Source: Climacteris rufus (Eukaryota; Chordata; Aves; Passeriformes; Climacteridae). Taken from it: a DNA stretch of 64,000 nt. Below are positions 13,301-28,300 of this stretch, one piece after another. The position numbers were made by a program, and so were the translations under genes. The notes under the pieces are model-generated. The model searched no databases. It was not told the DNA's origin and saw only the letters and a program-made list of their open reading frames with translations. The stretch covers positions 426,808-490,807 of the forward strand of contig VZRZ01003071.1 in assembly GCA_013398175.1 (NCBI GenBank). Reading direction: 5' to 3'. How positions within the stretch are numbered: position 1 is the stretch's first letter; each line of letters begins with the position of its first letter.

Positions 13301-16300
13301 GTCAGCACTTACAAGTTTACTTCCTCTTCACAATTTACCCCCTAATACAATTAGTCATCAATACTTTTCTTAACAACAGGCTTTTCTTCCTCAAAGGAAA
13401 ATGTAATTTGGCCCAACACTAGTGCTGTGCTCCACAGCAAGACCTCCCTCCCCAGAGCTGAACCAGTTGCCAGGCTCCTCTTGGGCATCATAAATGTTTA
13501 ATCACTTTCCTTGAGACGCAGCTTGAAGACTAAAAGCTGCTGTAATTTCCTGTCCATTTTTGTTCTCTACCAATTTTCATTTTCTTTTCATGATAGCTAT
13601 CCCCTCTTGGCTTTCTTAGAGCAAAAATATGAAGCAGTCATTTAAAATTATTTAGCAAGAATGTGAATGAACCAGTAATCTCATATTGTGCACTTACATC
13701 TTGTGAATTATTTCCCAAACCATACAACCACCAGCATTAAATATTGCTTTGCCAAGCTATATACATTAAGATATTTAATATTATTATTTTTATTGATTTT
13801 TTTTGTCTGCTGCTGGACAGTTATTTCACAAAACTAAATACAACTGCTAAAAGCATCCATAAAATTAACTCCACTGAGACAAGAAGTCTGTAATTTCCTT
13901 TCAACTTTTCAATTTTAGTTTGCATGGTGGAACTCTCTCACCAAAATTATTGGTGGATTTCTTTCTTTAACAAGCTTGTCAATACAGTATTTAAGAATGC
14001 TGTTTCACATCCATAATCACTGCATCTGTATTTTACTGCTTTTAAAGGATAATCCCATTTTTTTAACTTAAAGTAGCAAACTCCCAAAAAAGTAGTACTT
14101 AAAAAAAAAATCTATAAGCAAAGTATCTAAGAGAAAAGTAGGTTATAGCTGGTTTGAAACAAAAGTCGAAGTAAACAATCTAGGAACAATAAAACTAGAA
14201 ATAGCTTGTGTAGGAACAAAAGAGTTTTATGGACCACGAGAGCAGCCTTTGGATGTCTGTAAACCCCTGTCTTTTACCAGGAAAGCTGTTTCTGTAATGG
14301 ACAGTACTGCAGAAGTGAAACCTGTGAACAGCACCCCTCTTCCCCCTACTGTGCTCCATTCCTCAAAATTCTAAACAGAAAAAAAATGTCGCATTGTCAT
14401 TGCCCAGTTGTCCCTTCCCCAGTCTGATAACTGGGGAATCAGATGACAGTCTGATAATGAACAGTGGTAAGCACTGCAGGACAAACATTTCACCTGCACT
14501 AGAGCCTGAACAGCATCAATCTGTCCAGTTATCTTTAGGCTTTCGTCTCCTTCGCCCGCACACAAGGAGTCAAACGAACACGATGTTTCCATGTTGACGA
14601 GGCAGTGCCTGTTCCGGGCACTGTATTCCACGAGATTGATCAACAGACCCAATCCCTGCAAGAAGTGGAGAGTCAAAAAGGATAACATACATAACAAGCA
14701 CAAAAAAAAGACAATTTAGCAAAAAGGTCCATTCAAATAAATGTCTTCTTTAGGCCTTATCTTTCTGAGAATACACAACTTACTAACACAACTTTATGAA
14801 GCAGTCTGAATAGAGGGATCAGGATTTTATTAAATACAAGGCAAAACACAGATCCCTGTACACAAGAACTTTTATGCAGGAAACTCTTTTTCCAATTCTG
14901 AAGACGGAAACATTTTTGGAGCTGAGACTTCATTTAGAGGTTAGGGATTCAGGTGTCCAACCTTCAGCTTATGTTCTTAAGAGATCCTTCACATACACAA
15001 TTTCACTGTTGCTATTTAGGCCACTCTGACCCATTTTACATAAGCTGAGGTAAATGTGACAAAGCCTTTAACTCAAACAATAATATCAACCATATTTCCA
15101 CAAAAGATGTTTGAACATCAGTAATTCACAGACTTATTTAGCTAAATGTCTTTGTTCATCAAGTTTTTCCCACCAAACACAGGGGGAAAACCCCTCAAAC
15201 TCACCAAATTCTTAACGAAACTAAGTACCTCACTAAGTAAATATGGTCAATGAAAAATGCAGGGAAACTATTCCTCAGTGTGGAACCAGAGAAGCTCCAT
15301 GCACAAGCAGGAGGCAAATAATTTTCTGTTAATGTAACAAGCACAAGAGCTTACCAGCACCCGAATATCAAATCTCTGTTCTTGAGGTAGGAACTTTGGA
15401 ACCTGAAGCACACAATTCATCGCTGTGCCTATCAGACCATCTTGTTCACCTGTTTTTGTACTACCCCATTCTGCAAACAAAGAGAGTTCAGAGGCTCAGT
15501 TTTGAAAATACTCATGCTCATCATGGTAAACAGCCTAATAAAAACCTTTTGGCCCTAAGAACAAACCAGCCCCTCTCAGCCCAAGCTCGCATCTGAACAC
15601 TTCATACTTGCAATTACTCACCCAGCCTGCAAAGACAAATTACTGATGCCTGTAAGTAAACATCTAACATACAAAACTGCTTCATTGCACTGGACATGAA
15701 AAAACAATCAGTACAAAAAAATGTTTACACTAATGGTTTATTTGATGCTTTACCACAGAAGATACAAAAAAATTGTTTTACCATTATCATTTGTCAGGTT
15801 GAGCAAGACCCCAATGATGGCCCTCATACAGTCTTCCACTGCTTTACCCACGTGGTTGGTTACATTCTGGTGAGGCAGAGACTTATTGTCTGGTAAACAG
15901 ATACTGTCTTCAGCACGATTATATCGCTGGATTAACTCCTCACAATGCTGCAGTGCTCTGCAGGGACAAGGTGCACAACAACGTTATCTTCACAACACAC
16001 AGAACATTCCACCTTTATACTTGTTTCACAAGGACAAAACCTCAAACACAGAGCTTATGCAGAATTTTTCTGATACCCAATCTGTAGGGAGAGATAATAA
16101 ATGTATCACCTATAAAATCTTTTATAAACTCAACTGAAATTGTGAAAACAAAAATCTGGAAATCTTAGAGCTTTATCAGCATGGTATTTCAAGAGCAAGT
16201 TAATTTTTCATTTTCAGCTTCATCATATGGTCTCACAAAAGATATCTCCTTTTCTTACAAACCCAGCCTCTCATATCCTCTGACCATCAAGGCACAACAT

Positions 16301-19300
16301 GATTCTGACAATGTTACCTAAATGTTCTCTTGTTCTCTTCTCAGAGCTATTTCCATTCAGAAAGAAATGATACATGACTTCCTAGCAGTAAAATCTTCAT
16401 CTTGTAACACTAATGGACCACAGGTGTAATACTAAGTTTCAAGTTAAACTACCACACTGATTTCAATTACAAACAAAACTAGAAATGTCAAAAATATATC
16501 GTGGTTTAATGAACATATTCAACTGTGGTTTGCTTTGTTTTAATTTAAAGACATACTCCAAGTATCTAACCCATAACCATGAAATCATGTTTCCAATGAG
16601 GAAGCTTTCAGCTTCATTTGTTCTCTTATGAAGAGCAATACAAGGGACAGACAGTCTCTGCCAGCCAACTGAGACCTCACCCAGATTGATAAATGGGTTA
16701 GAGGTGTTTGTACAAGAATGTCTGCCAGGGAGAACTGCCAAGAGCAGAATTTTACTCTTTTAATTTTTAGTTACACTGTCAATTCTGTTATGGTCCACTT
16801 CAGTAAACACTTAAGCATAATGAAAACACAGTAAGTAAATGTAGTTTCACAACTGCCCTCTTCTGTGTTCCTTACTACAGCAGGACCCGAATCCACAGTC
16901 AGCAGCATCTACAGACCCAACAGTTGCAGCACTGCACACTGGTAGCACTCAAGTAGTTGCCCATACCCCCATCTACCTTAACTTTAGCATTACTCAGTGA
17001 AAATCAACAATGGAAATTGTGAGGTTACTCCCACTTACAATCTTCTGGTATAACCCATTTCTTTATTGTCCCCTATCATGTGAGGTACTGTGCCTAACTG
17101 TTTTTTTTATTTTTTTTTTTTTAATAACTTACTTAGCTGAGGAGACTATGAGTTGTGAGTCTTTGTATGCTATCAGATAGCTCTGATTTTCTGGATTATG
17201 CACAGTTACCTAGGAAGAGAAGGAGAAAGTAGTATTAAAAATAGGAGGGCTTTTTCCCTGAAAGAGAAGCATTCCCTTTCACTGCTACTCCACTTTACTC
17301 AGTTCCACATTTCTTGGTTATTACCCACTGTAAACTTTCACTTCTCATTGTCCAGTATTTCCTTGGAGTTTTCAGCTTTAAGTCATCATGGCACTGAAGA
17401 GAAAACCATCTTCACGGATAAAGTAGAGAAATGATGTGGCAGAATGTTTCACCACAGCAGAACCCTGAATCTGCATCCTGTGACTACAGTATCCCAAGTG
17501 TCTATACAGAATACAATTACGTATGTGATATTTTTAGAATGTGACATCAAATCCACTTCTGAGAGCTCATTACACATCCAACCATAACACACAAGTTTTT
17601 CCCTTGATTCCCTTGACTGAAATTTGGAATTAATTTTCAGAAACAATGGAAGATCTTCTCTTAGACTTGCATGATCTGGTGTGTTTTGAATTTTGTCATC
17701 TCTACCAAGTTTCTAAGGAACTTACTACATCACAAAACACCCATAAGTTCAAATTTGAATACTCTAACCAGATTCATTGACCTGTACTCTGATCCCAATC
17801 ATGATTTCTGATGTGTGGAGATGTGCTGCTAGAATACAACAAGGCTCTTCTGCTTGCTTTGGGGACCACAAGAGAAACAGAGTAATATCAGTAACAAACA
17901 TCAAACTTGGCAAAACAAGGCACCAAAGAGAAACAAACACTCACCGCTCCTGTCAAGTAAACTCTACAAAAGTATAATGGACTTTGATTTTCTTCCAAGT
18001 TCTCAAAGAAGTATTTACCATCTGCATTTACACACTCAACTGAAGACAAGACTAGTTTATGTTTCAGGGTAATTTTCTCTTTCAGCACTTCACCAGCTGA
18101 TGGTTCAAAGTAGCATTTCTTAGAACATATATCAATTTATTGCTTCTAAGAAAATACCACTGCTATAATGATCAGCTTTTACTAGAAATACATTAGAAAG
18201 TCAAACTCGTGCCTTGAAAACAAGGCAAATCCACAAAGAGCAGCTTTTTGTAGCAACTGAAAAAAAAGCATCATGTTACCTTTAGATATTCTTACAAAAA
18301 ATAATCTTAGAATGAGGTGCACGCATAACAGAACAGTAAAATGAATTTTCAGTCATTAGAGAAACACTGATAAACGTCAGAAAGTTAGTACAGTCTACAA
18401 AAAAGTGCACATTACAGAGTTATAACGTAACTATATACTGAAGGACTGTGCAACAGGAAAGGTCTGCTTAAGAAGTGGTTTTCAGAAATGCAGTGGATCT
18501 GCTCATACTCACACTTTCTAAGACCCGTAAACATCTCTCTGCACCCCACAACGAAGCAACCAACTTCTCTTCATTTTCATCACTGCTTAGGTGATCCACA
18601 CATTCTTTAACTAAACACAAAAAGAAGTTGTTTTCCACTATAAGTAAGAGGTCTTCAAAAGCCAGGTGTACAAAATAACCAGCTACTCAGAGTTGCAACC
18701 AACCTTGTTTTACATTACACACCTCTTATGCCAGGAAACAGTCATAAAGACATGATCAGCACCCCAAAACCTATAATTTCTCCAAGTGCATTAAAAAAAC
18801 AAATCTTACAATTATGGCTTTACAAGTTTGGAATTGTTGCTACAAATTACTTCATCATATATTTTATTTTCTCCTCACAATAACAGTGTCCAGCACATGA
18901 CTGTGTTCCTTAACTCTACCAGACTGTCTTTTAGAAAAGAAATTGGGCAAGCACACACTTCCCACATTTTACAAGTCTGAAACCATAACCTGAAACTGTG
19001 TGCAAATTGAATACTTTCATCTCTCCAATCCTTCCTTTGTTCTCCCTCTGCTTACTTGAGACCAAGCTTTACTCAGGTCAAGAACTCATTCAAGAAGTCC
19101 CTTTTCCTACATGTGAGATTCTGATTAAAAACAAGCCTAACCAAGACATATCTTGAAAAAAGTAACGAAACAAATCCCTCCCTTCCCCCCAATTTCTTCT
19201 TGAAGGGTTTACTTCCTTCAGTATGTTTAGTTAAAAAATATCTGGCCTGAATATAATTCTAGAAGACTATAAAGGAGATTCTACTCTGGAGTAAGTGTGC

Positions 19301-22300
19301 TGTACTTGTGTACTGTATAGAGATATGTAACAGCACTCTGTCTAAGCTCAAGTCATAATCTCACACATTATATGCAACACTTTACACATTCTGTTTAACA
19401 TGAAAACTTTCAATTAGTAACGGATTAAAGTCACTAAAATATTTCTCAGTAACTTGATAGTGACTTGTGTACTTTATTTGTAACACTGCTAAGAAAAATA
19501 TATGATGTTTCAGTTTTTAACCACAGGAAATGAACATTACAAAAAGCAAACATCTTACTGCGATTCATTATTTTTTCACACTGTCAGAGCAGTATCCCCA
19601 CTATACCTTTATCTACAATATGATCCAGACCACCCAGAAGTCGCAGTTCTTCTTTAAACCAGTCCCCAGCTCGCTTCGAGGTGAGCGACAGTAACGTCTC
19701 CATTGCCAAATGCCCAGTCTGAAAGAGTTCAGTGCTGGAGTTAGGGAAATCACTGTATGCAGCTGTAGCCAATGTATCAAATCACACAAATACACGTCAT
19801 GTGAAAACCACAAAAACAAAAGTACAGATTCTGAGTAGAAGAACCACCAGAGGGAGCAAGAACAGACTGAAAAATACACGTATCTTAAAAAAAAATGACG
19901 GTACTGATAAAAAGGTACTTTGCATTTTCAATTTTTCTTTTTTAAATTTAATTTTAATTTTAAATTTTAATTTTATTAATAGCTTAGAAAACCCAAGCAG
20001 ACTCCTGTCATCTCTCTTGTTATAAAAAAAAAAACAAGTGGAGGAAGCAAATGGACAACACAGCCAGGCAGTAAAAAAAACCAAAGCCCCAGCGAACACA
20101 GCTTCTCGGTCTCCCAGATACACTGGCTCTGCTGCTCAGAGAACACATCTGCTTCCAACTGAGGTATCTTGTGCTTTTAATTTTAAAGCAATTAAACTGA
20201 ACCACTGTAGAAAATCTTACTCTATTTACCTTTTTTAAAACCCTTTTTTTTTAAAAAAAGAGGAACACATACGTAAAATCAAAAAGAGTAAAGTTCTGTT
20301 CTGCAAACAGAAGTAGAATAGTACTCAACAGGGCGGAGCAAACACTTCACTGTCTTAGCATGAGCCCTCCCCCCCTTCCCCCAGCATCTTCATCTGCTTT
20401 TCTTGCTGTCAAAATACTTGATTTTCAAGGAGGAGGAGAAAGCTGAAGATCAGAATAAAGAAGAGTCACCACTCAAAGTCAATTGTTTCTGGGTTTTAGG
20501 AGCAAATTCTGCAGCACATTGTCACTATGAGCCTGATAGTAACAGCATTTCTCCAGTGTAAAGGGAAGCATCCTTGGGTCAGCAGAGTGTTGTGAGGATC
20601 AACAGAACATAAACAGCAGATCTATGCCAGGTTGGTCACTCCTCCCCAAGTCAGCACCATCTCCATTCCCCACCCTAGCAAAAGTCAAAGCTGCAGTGAC
20701 TACTGCAACTGTTCCACCACCCTGTTCCACCACCCTGGTGACTGCTCATCGAACACACATCATTGTCCATCCTCCTCTTCTGGCTTAAGGTAGGGTGGCC
20801 TGTCCACCTAGGTCAAGACTGGTGATTTTTGTCTTGTTTGGCAATTTTGATGATGTGTCATGACACTGAGTGCAGTGGTAACTCTACATCTAACCAAGCC
20901 CCTCACAGCAAACTGGGGTGTGGTGCTCACAGCTTCTACAGAGACATCGCAGAACAATCCACAGTCTGTTTCTATTTCAGACTTATTATTAACTTAATTT
21001 CATTGCCAACAGCTACTCACCAAGTCTTCCTACAGGGGGGTAACTAAACATACTTGGTTACATGAAATTCTCATCTCATCCCTGGGAGATACAAGATCCA
21101 AACCTCACACTTTTTAAAACTTTAAGTTAAAAACATAATGCTAAAGGAGAGAGTTCTGCATCCATTAAGCAATGGATAGAGAACTTCCCTTCTGAAGGCA
21201 ACCAATGGAGAAAGCATTTTGAGGGAGGAGGGGAAGAAGCTGAAGAGCGCAGTTTGACAGAGCTCCAGCTCTTAAATCTCAGATGATTCCTCTCACTTTT
21301 ACAGACCGAACTTCAAACACAGAAACATGGATACCTGAAATAATGCATATCTAAACCTGATTGATAGAAGCTGATTAAGAGCTCTACAGCTACAAAAGAT
21401 TTAGTTAACTTCCTAAATATCTTCACCACAAAAGCTCAAAGGCCACATAATATTTAAAATATGGCGATTAGTTTTCTGCCAGAGGGCAGTAAGACTTCAA
21501 ATAACTCCAGGAGAATATAATCTTTGTATTACTGTGCATAAGAACATTCATTTTTTCTTTTATTTTTTATAAAAGCAATGAAACCTTGTAACCCTTTCGC
21601 TTCTGAGGAAAATAATCCATTACATTCAATTTTTTATGTCAATTACTACAAAAATTTAACAGCAAAGGCTCAAAACATGGTTCCCTTAAGCTTTCAGCCT
21701 TATGGTGACAGTAAAAACCAGAAAAACCTCTTTCACCATGTGAAAAGAGAAGTCACTTCTATAGGTTTTTCTTATGATGCTGTGCTCACTGACACACAAG
21801 GGCCGTTTGCTGACATGAAGGCCGAATTCTTCACGTTTTATCTTCTTCTAATCCAGTGCAACAAACCCGCAACAAATTCAGCCTACACACACCTCCTTTT
21901 CAGTTTCTGCCTTTATGTTTTTAATTATAATAGCAGCCAAGAAAACAGAACCTTTGAATATTCAAAAATTAGTCCAATCTAACTTCTAGACAGGCACACA
22001 AACAACACTGTGTGTGGAAAGAGGGAGGCAAGTCAATCACCTTTGCCTGATCTGTGTAAGGGTCAAAAAAGTGAAGGTGTAACTGGTTAGGCACAAACTG
22101 GAGTTATCAAAACACGTGCTGTAATCCTCCTGTTTCTCACTGGATATATCTCAGTCTGAAAAAGCACACAGTTTTTCTTTACCACCAGAAGATTTGCATT
22201 TCTGTTAGCATTTTCTGCCTGTCATGTGGTACAAAACAGAGATTACTTATTGTATCTCATGACAGGGATCTACATGAAAGCAGCTTGATCTTCCACATAT

Positions 22301-25300
22301 GAAGTTCATTATTGTCTCAACTTACCACTGCTACTATCTTAAATTGGAAGAGAACCTAATAATCTTATTTGGCTTGCAAATATTCTCTAAATACTATATA
22401 GTATCTGCTTCTAGATGGTGCAGCTGGGAGGAAACCAGTTTCCATCTGTGAGGTACTACAGTATTCAACGCATTTACAGCCACAGCTCAAAATAAATTTA
22501 AGAAATAGAGCTGCCTCAGGAAAAAACCCTCAAATAAAACAGCTGAAACTGATGGCCTAGGATATTAATGCTCTTTACCCATGAACGACTTCCTCACAAG
22601 ACAGAGTCCCTTTTGATATATCCTCTCCCTTTAAAACCCATGTCTAAGAAAACACAAGAACAGAACTGCAGTTCATAAAACAGCAACAGGCTAGATCAGA
22701 TTATGAATATGAGAAAAGCTCAAGCAGGAGACAGTGGTCTTTGTGGCTGGATGCTTTAGCAATGAGGAACCTGTACCAGCTGTTCCACGCTTAATAAAGG
22801 GAGCTGTCTTACATTTTATAGTGCAAGAGATATCCTGGCACTGACAAACTGTGCTATGTGAGCTGCCTTCTGTGCCAAAATAGCACTGAAAGAAGACTTT
22901 GATTATACCAATTCCTAGCTGATCACCACCTAGAGAACAATTTCATTCTGTGCTGGTATTTTCAGACTGTAAGCCAAAAATGGAGAATATTATCTCAAGT
23001 TCATTCTTCATTTGCAGATCTCCATGGCCATAAAGTTAACTCAAGCCCCCTACCCGCATGTTTCATGTTTTTTTACAAAACAAGCCTACAAGTGAAACTT
23101 GTAAACAATTCTCCATGGTCACCAAAATCTGACTACTAAGGTTAACAACGATATTAATCTGCCTCATCCAAATTCAGCTCTTGCTATTGCTACAGAATAC
23201 TGACTTTTCATACCAATTCAGCTCTCCATTCCATAGCCAGAATTTGGAGGGAAAATCCCCAAACTGAACCCTTCTTAAACTGACATAAAAGTCACAAAAG
23301 CTACAAAAGAAAATGCCAGCTCTACAAGGCACATCATCTTTTAGTCTAACCAAATAGGGAATACAATCTTAAATGCAGATTACTGGCAGGAGTTGGAACA
23401 TTACTTGCAGAGACAAAGCTCTGAAAAGCTCACTTCATAAACAATAAATCAGAACCTTCTCCTGTTGGGTGTAAGTATTACACAAAAAATGGCAAAAGCC
23501 CTAATGAGAATCTTGAAAAGAATGTATTACAGGATGGAAAAAAATTAAGATCATACTAACATCCATTATATTGAAATACAGCAAAAGCAAAGACACATTA
23601 CTAATTTTTGTAATTTAAGAGCACTCATCTAGTCAATCTGTCAATCAATTCTTTAAATACACTCCTCTAAAAAGCCTTGCAACTTATGCTTTTTATTTTC
23701 TAAGCTAGCTTGATGCTAGTATGAATCCATAGCCAAATTTATTTTTAAACAAAACCAGTTCATTCTGCTGCAGATGAAAGTATTTTCAGAATAAGCAAGT
23801 AGCTTTGAGAAAGAGAGGAAAAAATTCATCCACATTTATGGTAAGCAACAGAACTGTCACCACACTTTGGGCAGGCAAAAATCAGTTTCTGCAGGATAGA
23901 TTTTTTTTTTTAGATGGGAAAACCTGCACCACATTTTCAATTTAGAACATCATACTCTTTTTCCCACACACAAATCCCTATGTGTGTGTGAAAGCACATA
24001 CAAAGTTAAGGCAAGGAAATGGAGTCAAATAATGTAAGCATGGTCTTTAAACACGTGGTTATTTAGTGCCACTTGTTTGTAATTGCTCCCTGTAACTAGC
24101 TACCCTTAGCAGGGGCAAATGGAGACTCACACAGCTGAAGAACACCATAACTTTAGCCTAACACAATTTTCCGTTGAAATAGCAAATTTATAATTTAAAG
24201 AAGGAAATGCTTGTAGTGCAGTCAGGTATACATCAGAGGTAGATAAAATGCCACAACTACTTTGCTGGGGATATGAAATTAAGATTGATGCTTACAAGTT
24301 CCACTTTATTGAGCATTCCACAAGCGCCAAGGCTTTCCAATAAAAGCATGTTACCCACCGTGATGTTTTCGAGATCAAGATGTTTGTTGTGAACAGTTTC
24401 ACACAGTCTACGAATTTTTTCCTTTATTTTATTCATGTCTTTTTCATTCAGCAGCTTGGCAGAGGAAGCATCTTGTTCCAATTCCAGAAGCCGTATCATC
24501 AGATCCAGACTAGCTCTGTCTAAATCCATGTTCAAACGATCTCTGCTCAGGATGTACATCAGAGCTGCTGTACAAAGGGACAAATTCTAGGGTTGAGAGT
24601 GAAAGAAAAAAACCAGTTAGCTTTTACTAATCATTTTAGGCAGACCTTTTACCATTTTTAACAAACAAGTTGAAGATCTATAAAAAAAAAATGCTTGACA
24701 GGTCCCAGGCTTAGCACTTGCATGAGTACTCACTGTTGAATGTAGATTCCTTCTGGCAAATTACTAATGCAGTCTCCTAACAAACAATACTGAGACATAA
24801 AGCACTCAATGTATTTAAAAACCCTAGCAGAAAAGCAGGGATTTCTACTTTTTAGGGACTCAGTGCTGCAGACAGAATGAGGAGCAGTAACTCCAGTACC
24901 ACACTATTACAGAGGAGACAGATGGCAGGGGAACAAAGTGAAATAGCACAGGTTACAGGGCAAGGCAGGTGAACATTCTGGTTCGCGGGGATGAACTGGT
25001 GACAGCATCAGAAAATACAGAGATTGAGGGGAGGGGTCAAAGGGGGAGCTCCTGGTGACAAATTCTGGTTCTGCCCAATGGGTCTGTCAGTTAATACTTT
25101 ATCCAAACCTTTCCAGCATAAACACATTTTATTTCCAAGGGAATTCTGCTTTTTGAAAGTAGCCAGAGTATAAACCAGCTTCCCCCCACACCTCATCCCC
25201 ATCTGTCCTTAACATGTGAATGGTATTAATCTGACCACCTGTATCTTACACAGAATTGGTGTAGAGGGACATCTGACTGGCTAAAGAACACTTAATCCTC

Positions 25301-28300
25301 CTTCAAGAAGGAATTAAATTTTACCTTCATGAGGATCCAGGAAAGCAAAGGCAGAAATTGACTGTCAGGAAGGGCCAGATGACAGTGAAGCAAAGCTATC
25401 CATCCCTGGTGTATAAGTACAGCACTTGCACTGAGAGTACAGAGCTCCAAGTTATGGCAAAGAGAAGAAATGTTCACTGGGTTGTGCTGGGCAAAAACTT
25501 TCAGAAACCTTTGGCAATAACTGGAGATGAGAGCTGGGAGGTGTGTGGGGTTTGTGTGTGTCCTACTGAATTCAACTCTCTGGAGTCAACATGCTGCATG
25601 CATCCATTGTAATTGCTTCTGTATAAGGTAAATTAAAAATGGAAACAAACCAATTCTGGAATATGAATGTTGTACAGCTCAACAGAAAAGAGCAGAACTT
25701 CTGTGTCATAGCAGATTACCATCTCATTTAGAGTTCAGCCAGCCACCAAAGTAATCATTATCTGCTCTGTTTATTTTAGAAGCAAGTAATAATCATACCT
25801 GGTCATACAAAGCAGTATCAGCATTTCCAAAACAGGATTAGGCAGCTGACAGTCTATCAAAAGCTATGTCAAAACTCCTTCCTGTCTGAGTCAAGGAGTC
25901 TGAGTCAAAGAAATCCTCAGGTTTAAATAATATTTATCTAATAAATAAAGACTATTTATTAATAAATAAAGACTATAAAGACAGAATAAATACTTTAATC
26001 TGACCAAATACTGAAAATGCATTTGAACTACTGAAGGAAGGAAGCAAAAGTTTCCAAATCTACATCTTTCATAAATACAAGAAGACAGGGTTGTTAAAAA
26101 TAAAAAACCAAAACAACAAAATCTTAGCTTTGAACATCACTACTCCAGCCTTGCCAAATGTAAGGCAGAAACCATCTCTGCAACTTGTCTACATAGGTTA
26201 TACATTGTTTACCCTTGATTTTTATTAAGTTTCTCCAGTAAGCCTTGCAATTTTATTAATTGCAGAAATTGTTTACTCTTGATTTACTTACAGCTGGCTT
26301 AAACTACATGAAATGTCAAGTTCTGGAGGAAGGCTGAGTTCTTTTAGGATGGCAGACATTAAAACAGAACACAGGAGTGCATGCATTCCAGAGAAACCAA
26401 AGGTTAGCTAATCATTGATCAGTCAGTGTGGGACTTAAAGCAATGTCTATGAAGAACTATTTTTTAATGACCAGCATTATCTAGGTGAGTTTCCTGGTTA
26501 AAAAAAAAAAACTTAAGGCCCCAAAGGAGTTTCTATCAACTAGAAACTATGCAGCAGTTCACAGAGGGGAAACTGCTGAATGTATAATCTGGGCTGTCAA
26601 TATTTAGACATTTCAAAAGCCAGAGACAGTTCTTAGATCACTACTCAGAAATGCTTTAAGACGGTCCAAAGTCTGATAAGGGCAATCACACCCATTTTCT
26701 AAACCTCTGTACCAAGCCCTTGCCTGTCCCAGGTTTCCTTCTTTGCAACCCAACCAGCTTTCCATTAAGCAGAGTAAAGGGTCTTTCTCCCTGTGCATCA
26801 GCTCTGCCAATACCGCTGTTCAGACCTGCCTCCCAGGTTTCAAGGTGATCAGAAAGGACCACAACTTGATGCACAAGGTTTCAGGCTGCAGGAGGACTGC
26901 TGGGAAAGGAAAAAGGATGAAGTTGCTCTGTGTAACAAGAGCCAGGTTCCTGCCACAGCACATATACAGGAGGGATTCAGGCCAAGAAGCCTCCAAATGG
27001 TGATGTGCAACAGGACAACAGTGATGATGTGGAAGTTGGGACCTCCAATGTGAATGGTGCTTATGGCAAGGAACAAACCTGCTTAACTTCATACCAGGGA
27101 TATGGGCTTTCTAAAACTGGTTTCTCCTAGTCCCTATGGCTTCATCTGGTTTCATCTTGAATAACACAACTCTACATTTTGCTCTGACCTTCTGTAAGTG
27201 TTCAATTAACCTCATTTCTTGAAAGCTCTCTCATGCCCTACCACACACAATTCTGAGCTCAGAATGAAGGGAAAATTGTTGGTACAACTAATTTTTATCA
27301 GTATCCTAAGAAAATTAAAAAAAAAAACCAAAGAACCAAATCAATTCTTCTGAATCCCACTCTTACAGACTGCAGCAGAAGAGTGGGTTTTTTTGGGTGA
27401 ACTTCCCCCATCCCATTCTACTCCTCAAGATGCATAAAACACATTCTGCTTCCAAATAGAAGTGGAGAAGAGAAAGAAGTAAAATAAATAGAATTTGCTC
27501 TACACATAAATTTTATGGTGTATCTAACTACGGATTTGCACTCCATACTTCTAAAGAATTCAGGAAAACATCCTAGTTTGAACATACACTCCAGAAATGG
27601 CAGACCATTTACACCCACTCTCATCCTTGTCTTCTCTTGCTTGTTCTATTTATACTCCAGCTTGTGGGAACAGATGGTTATTTTCTAGGGTTCAGCACTA
27701 CATATAATGCACTTTTATCTTTTTTTAAGTTATTCACATGCTGAAGACATTACAGAACTACATTTTTGTCCTTAACTACTGACAACTATAATAGAAATAC
27801 AGTTTTTATTTTAAAAATTAGTAATTATTTCAAAACCCTTATAGAGCACTGCTGAAGAGACACAGTCAATTAAAAACTTACTCTTGAACATGAGTCTACA
27901 TGAAAAATTTGGTGGAACAAGTAACTTACAAGTGTTAATTTTTGGGTATAGCTCAGTAAAATAGATGGTTATTTTGTTTTCCCTGCTGGTTAAAGAACTG
28001 CCAAATGCCAAGTTGCAACTGCTACTTTATACTCCTTATGGAAATGTTCAGAGACCCCTACACACTCAGTCCATTCCACTGCATCAGAACAATGAATGCA
28101 GTATATGCTCATATTTGTTTCCATTAACAATGTCATTTTGGCAGTTTTCCCATCTCCAGAATACTTTACAGAAAATATTAACTAAATAATTGTGCAGTTT
28201 TTTCCTCAGTCCTTATTTATCTTAAATGGATTTGAGCCATGCATGCCAAGCTGAGTGTGATTTATTATTCTTAAGTTCCTTTGAACTCAGATTTCATTTT

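Noticed and set aside
12972..13373. 133-codon plus-strand open frame
   Set aside because: It is antisense to the WAPL exon at 13037-13244; openness follows from the exon's composition.
21578..21982. 134-codon plus-strand open frame inside a WAPL intron
   Set aside because: No similarity recognised, no splice or promoter context, AT-rich codon use like the surrounding intron.
23966..23992. CACACACA...TGTGTGTG inverted repeat
   Set aside because: Short simple-repeat pairs of this kind arise often and carry no other sign of function.
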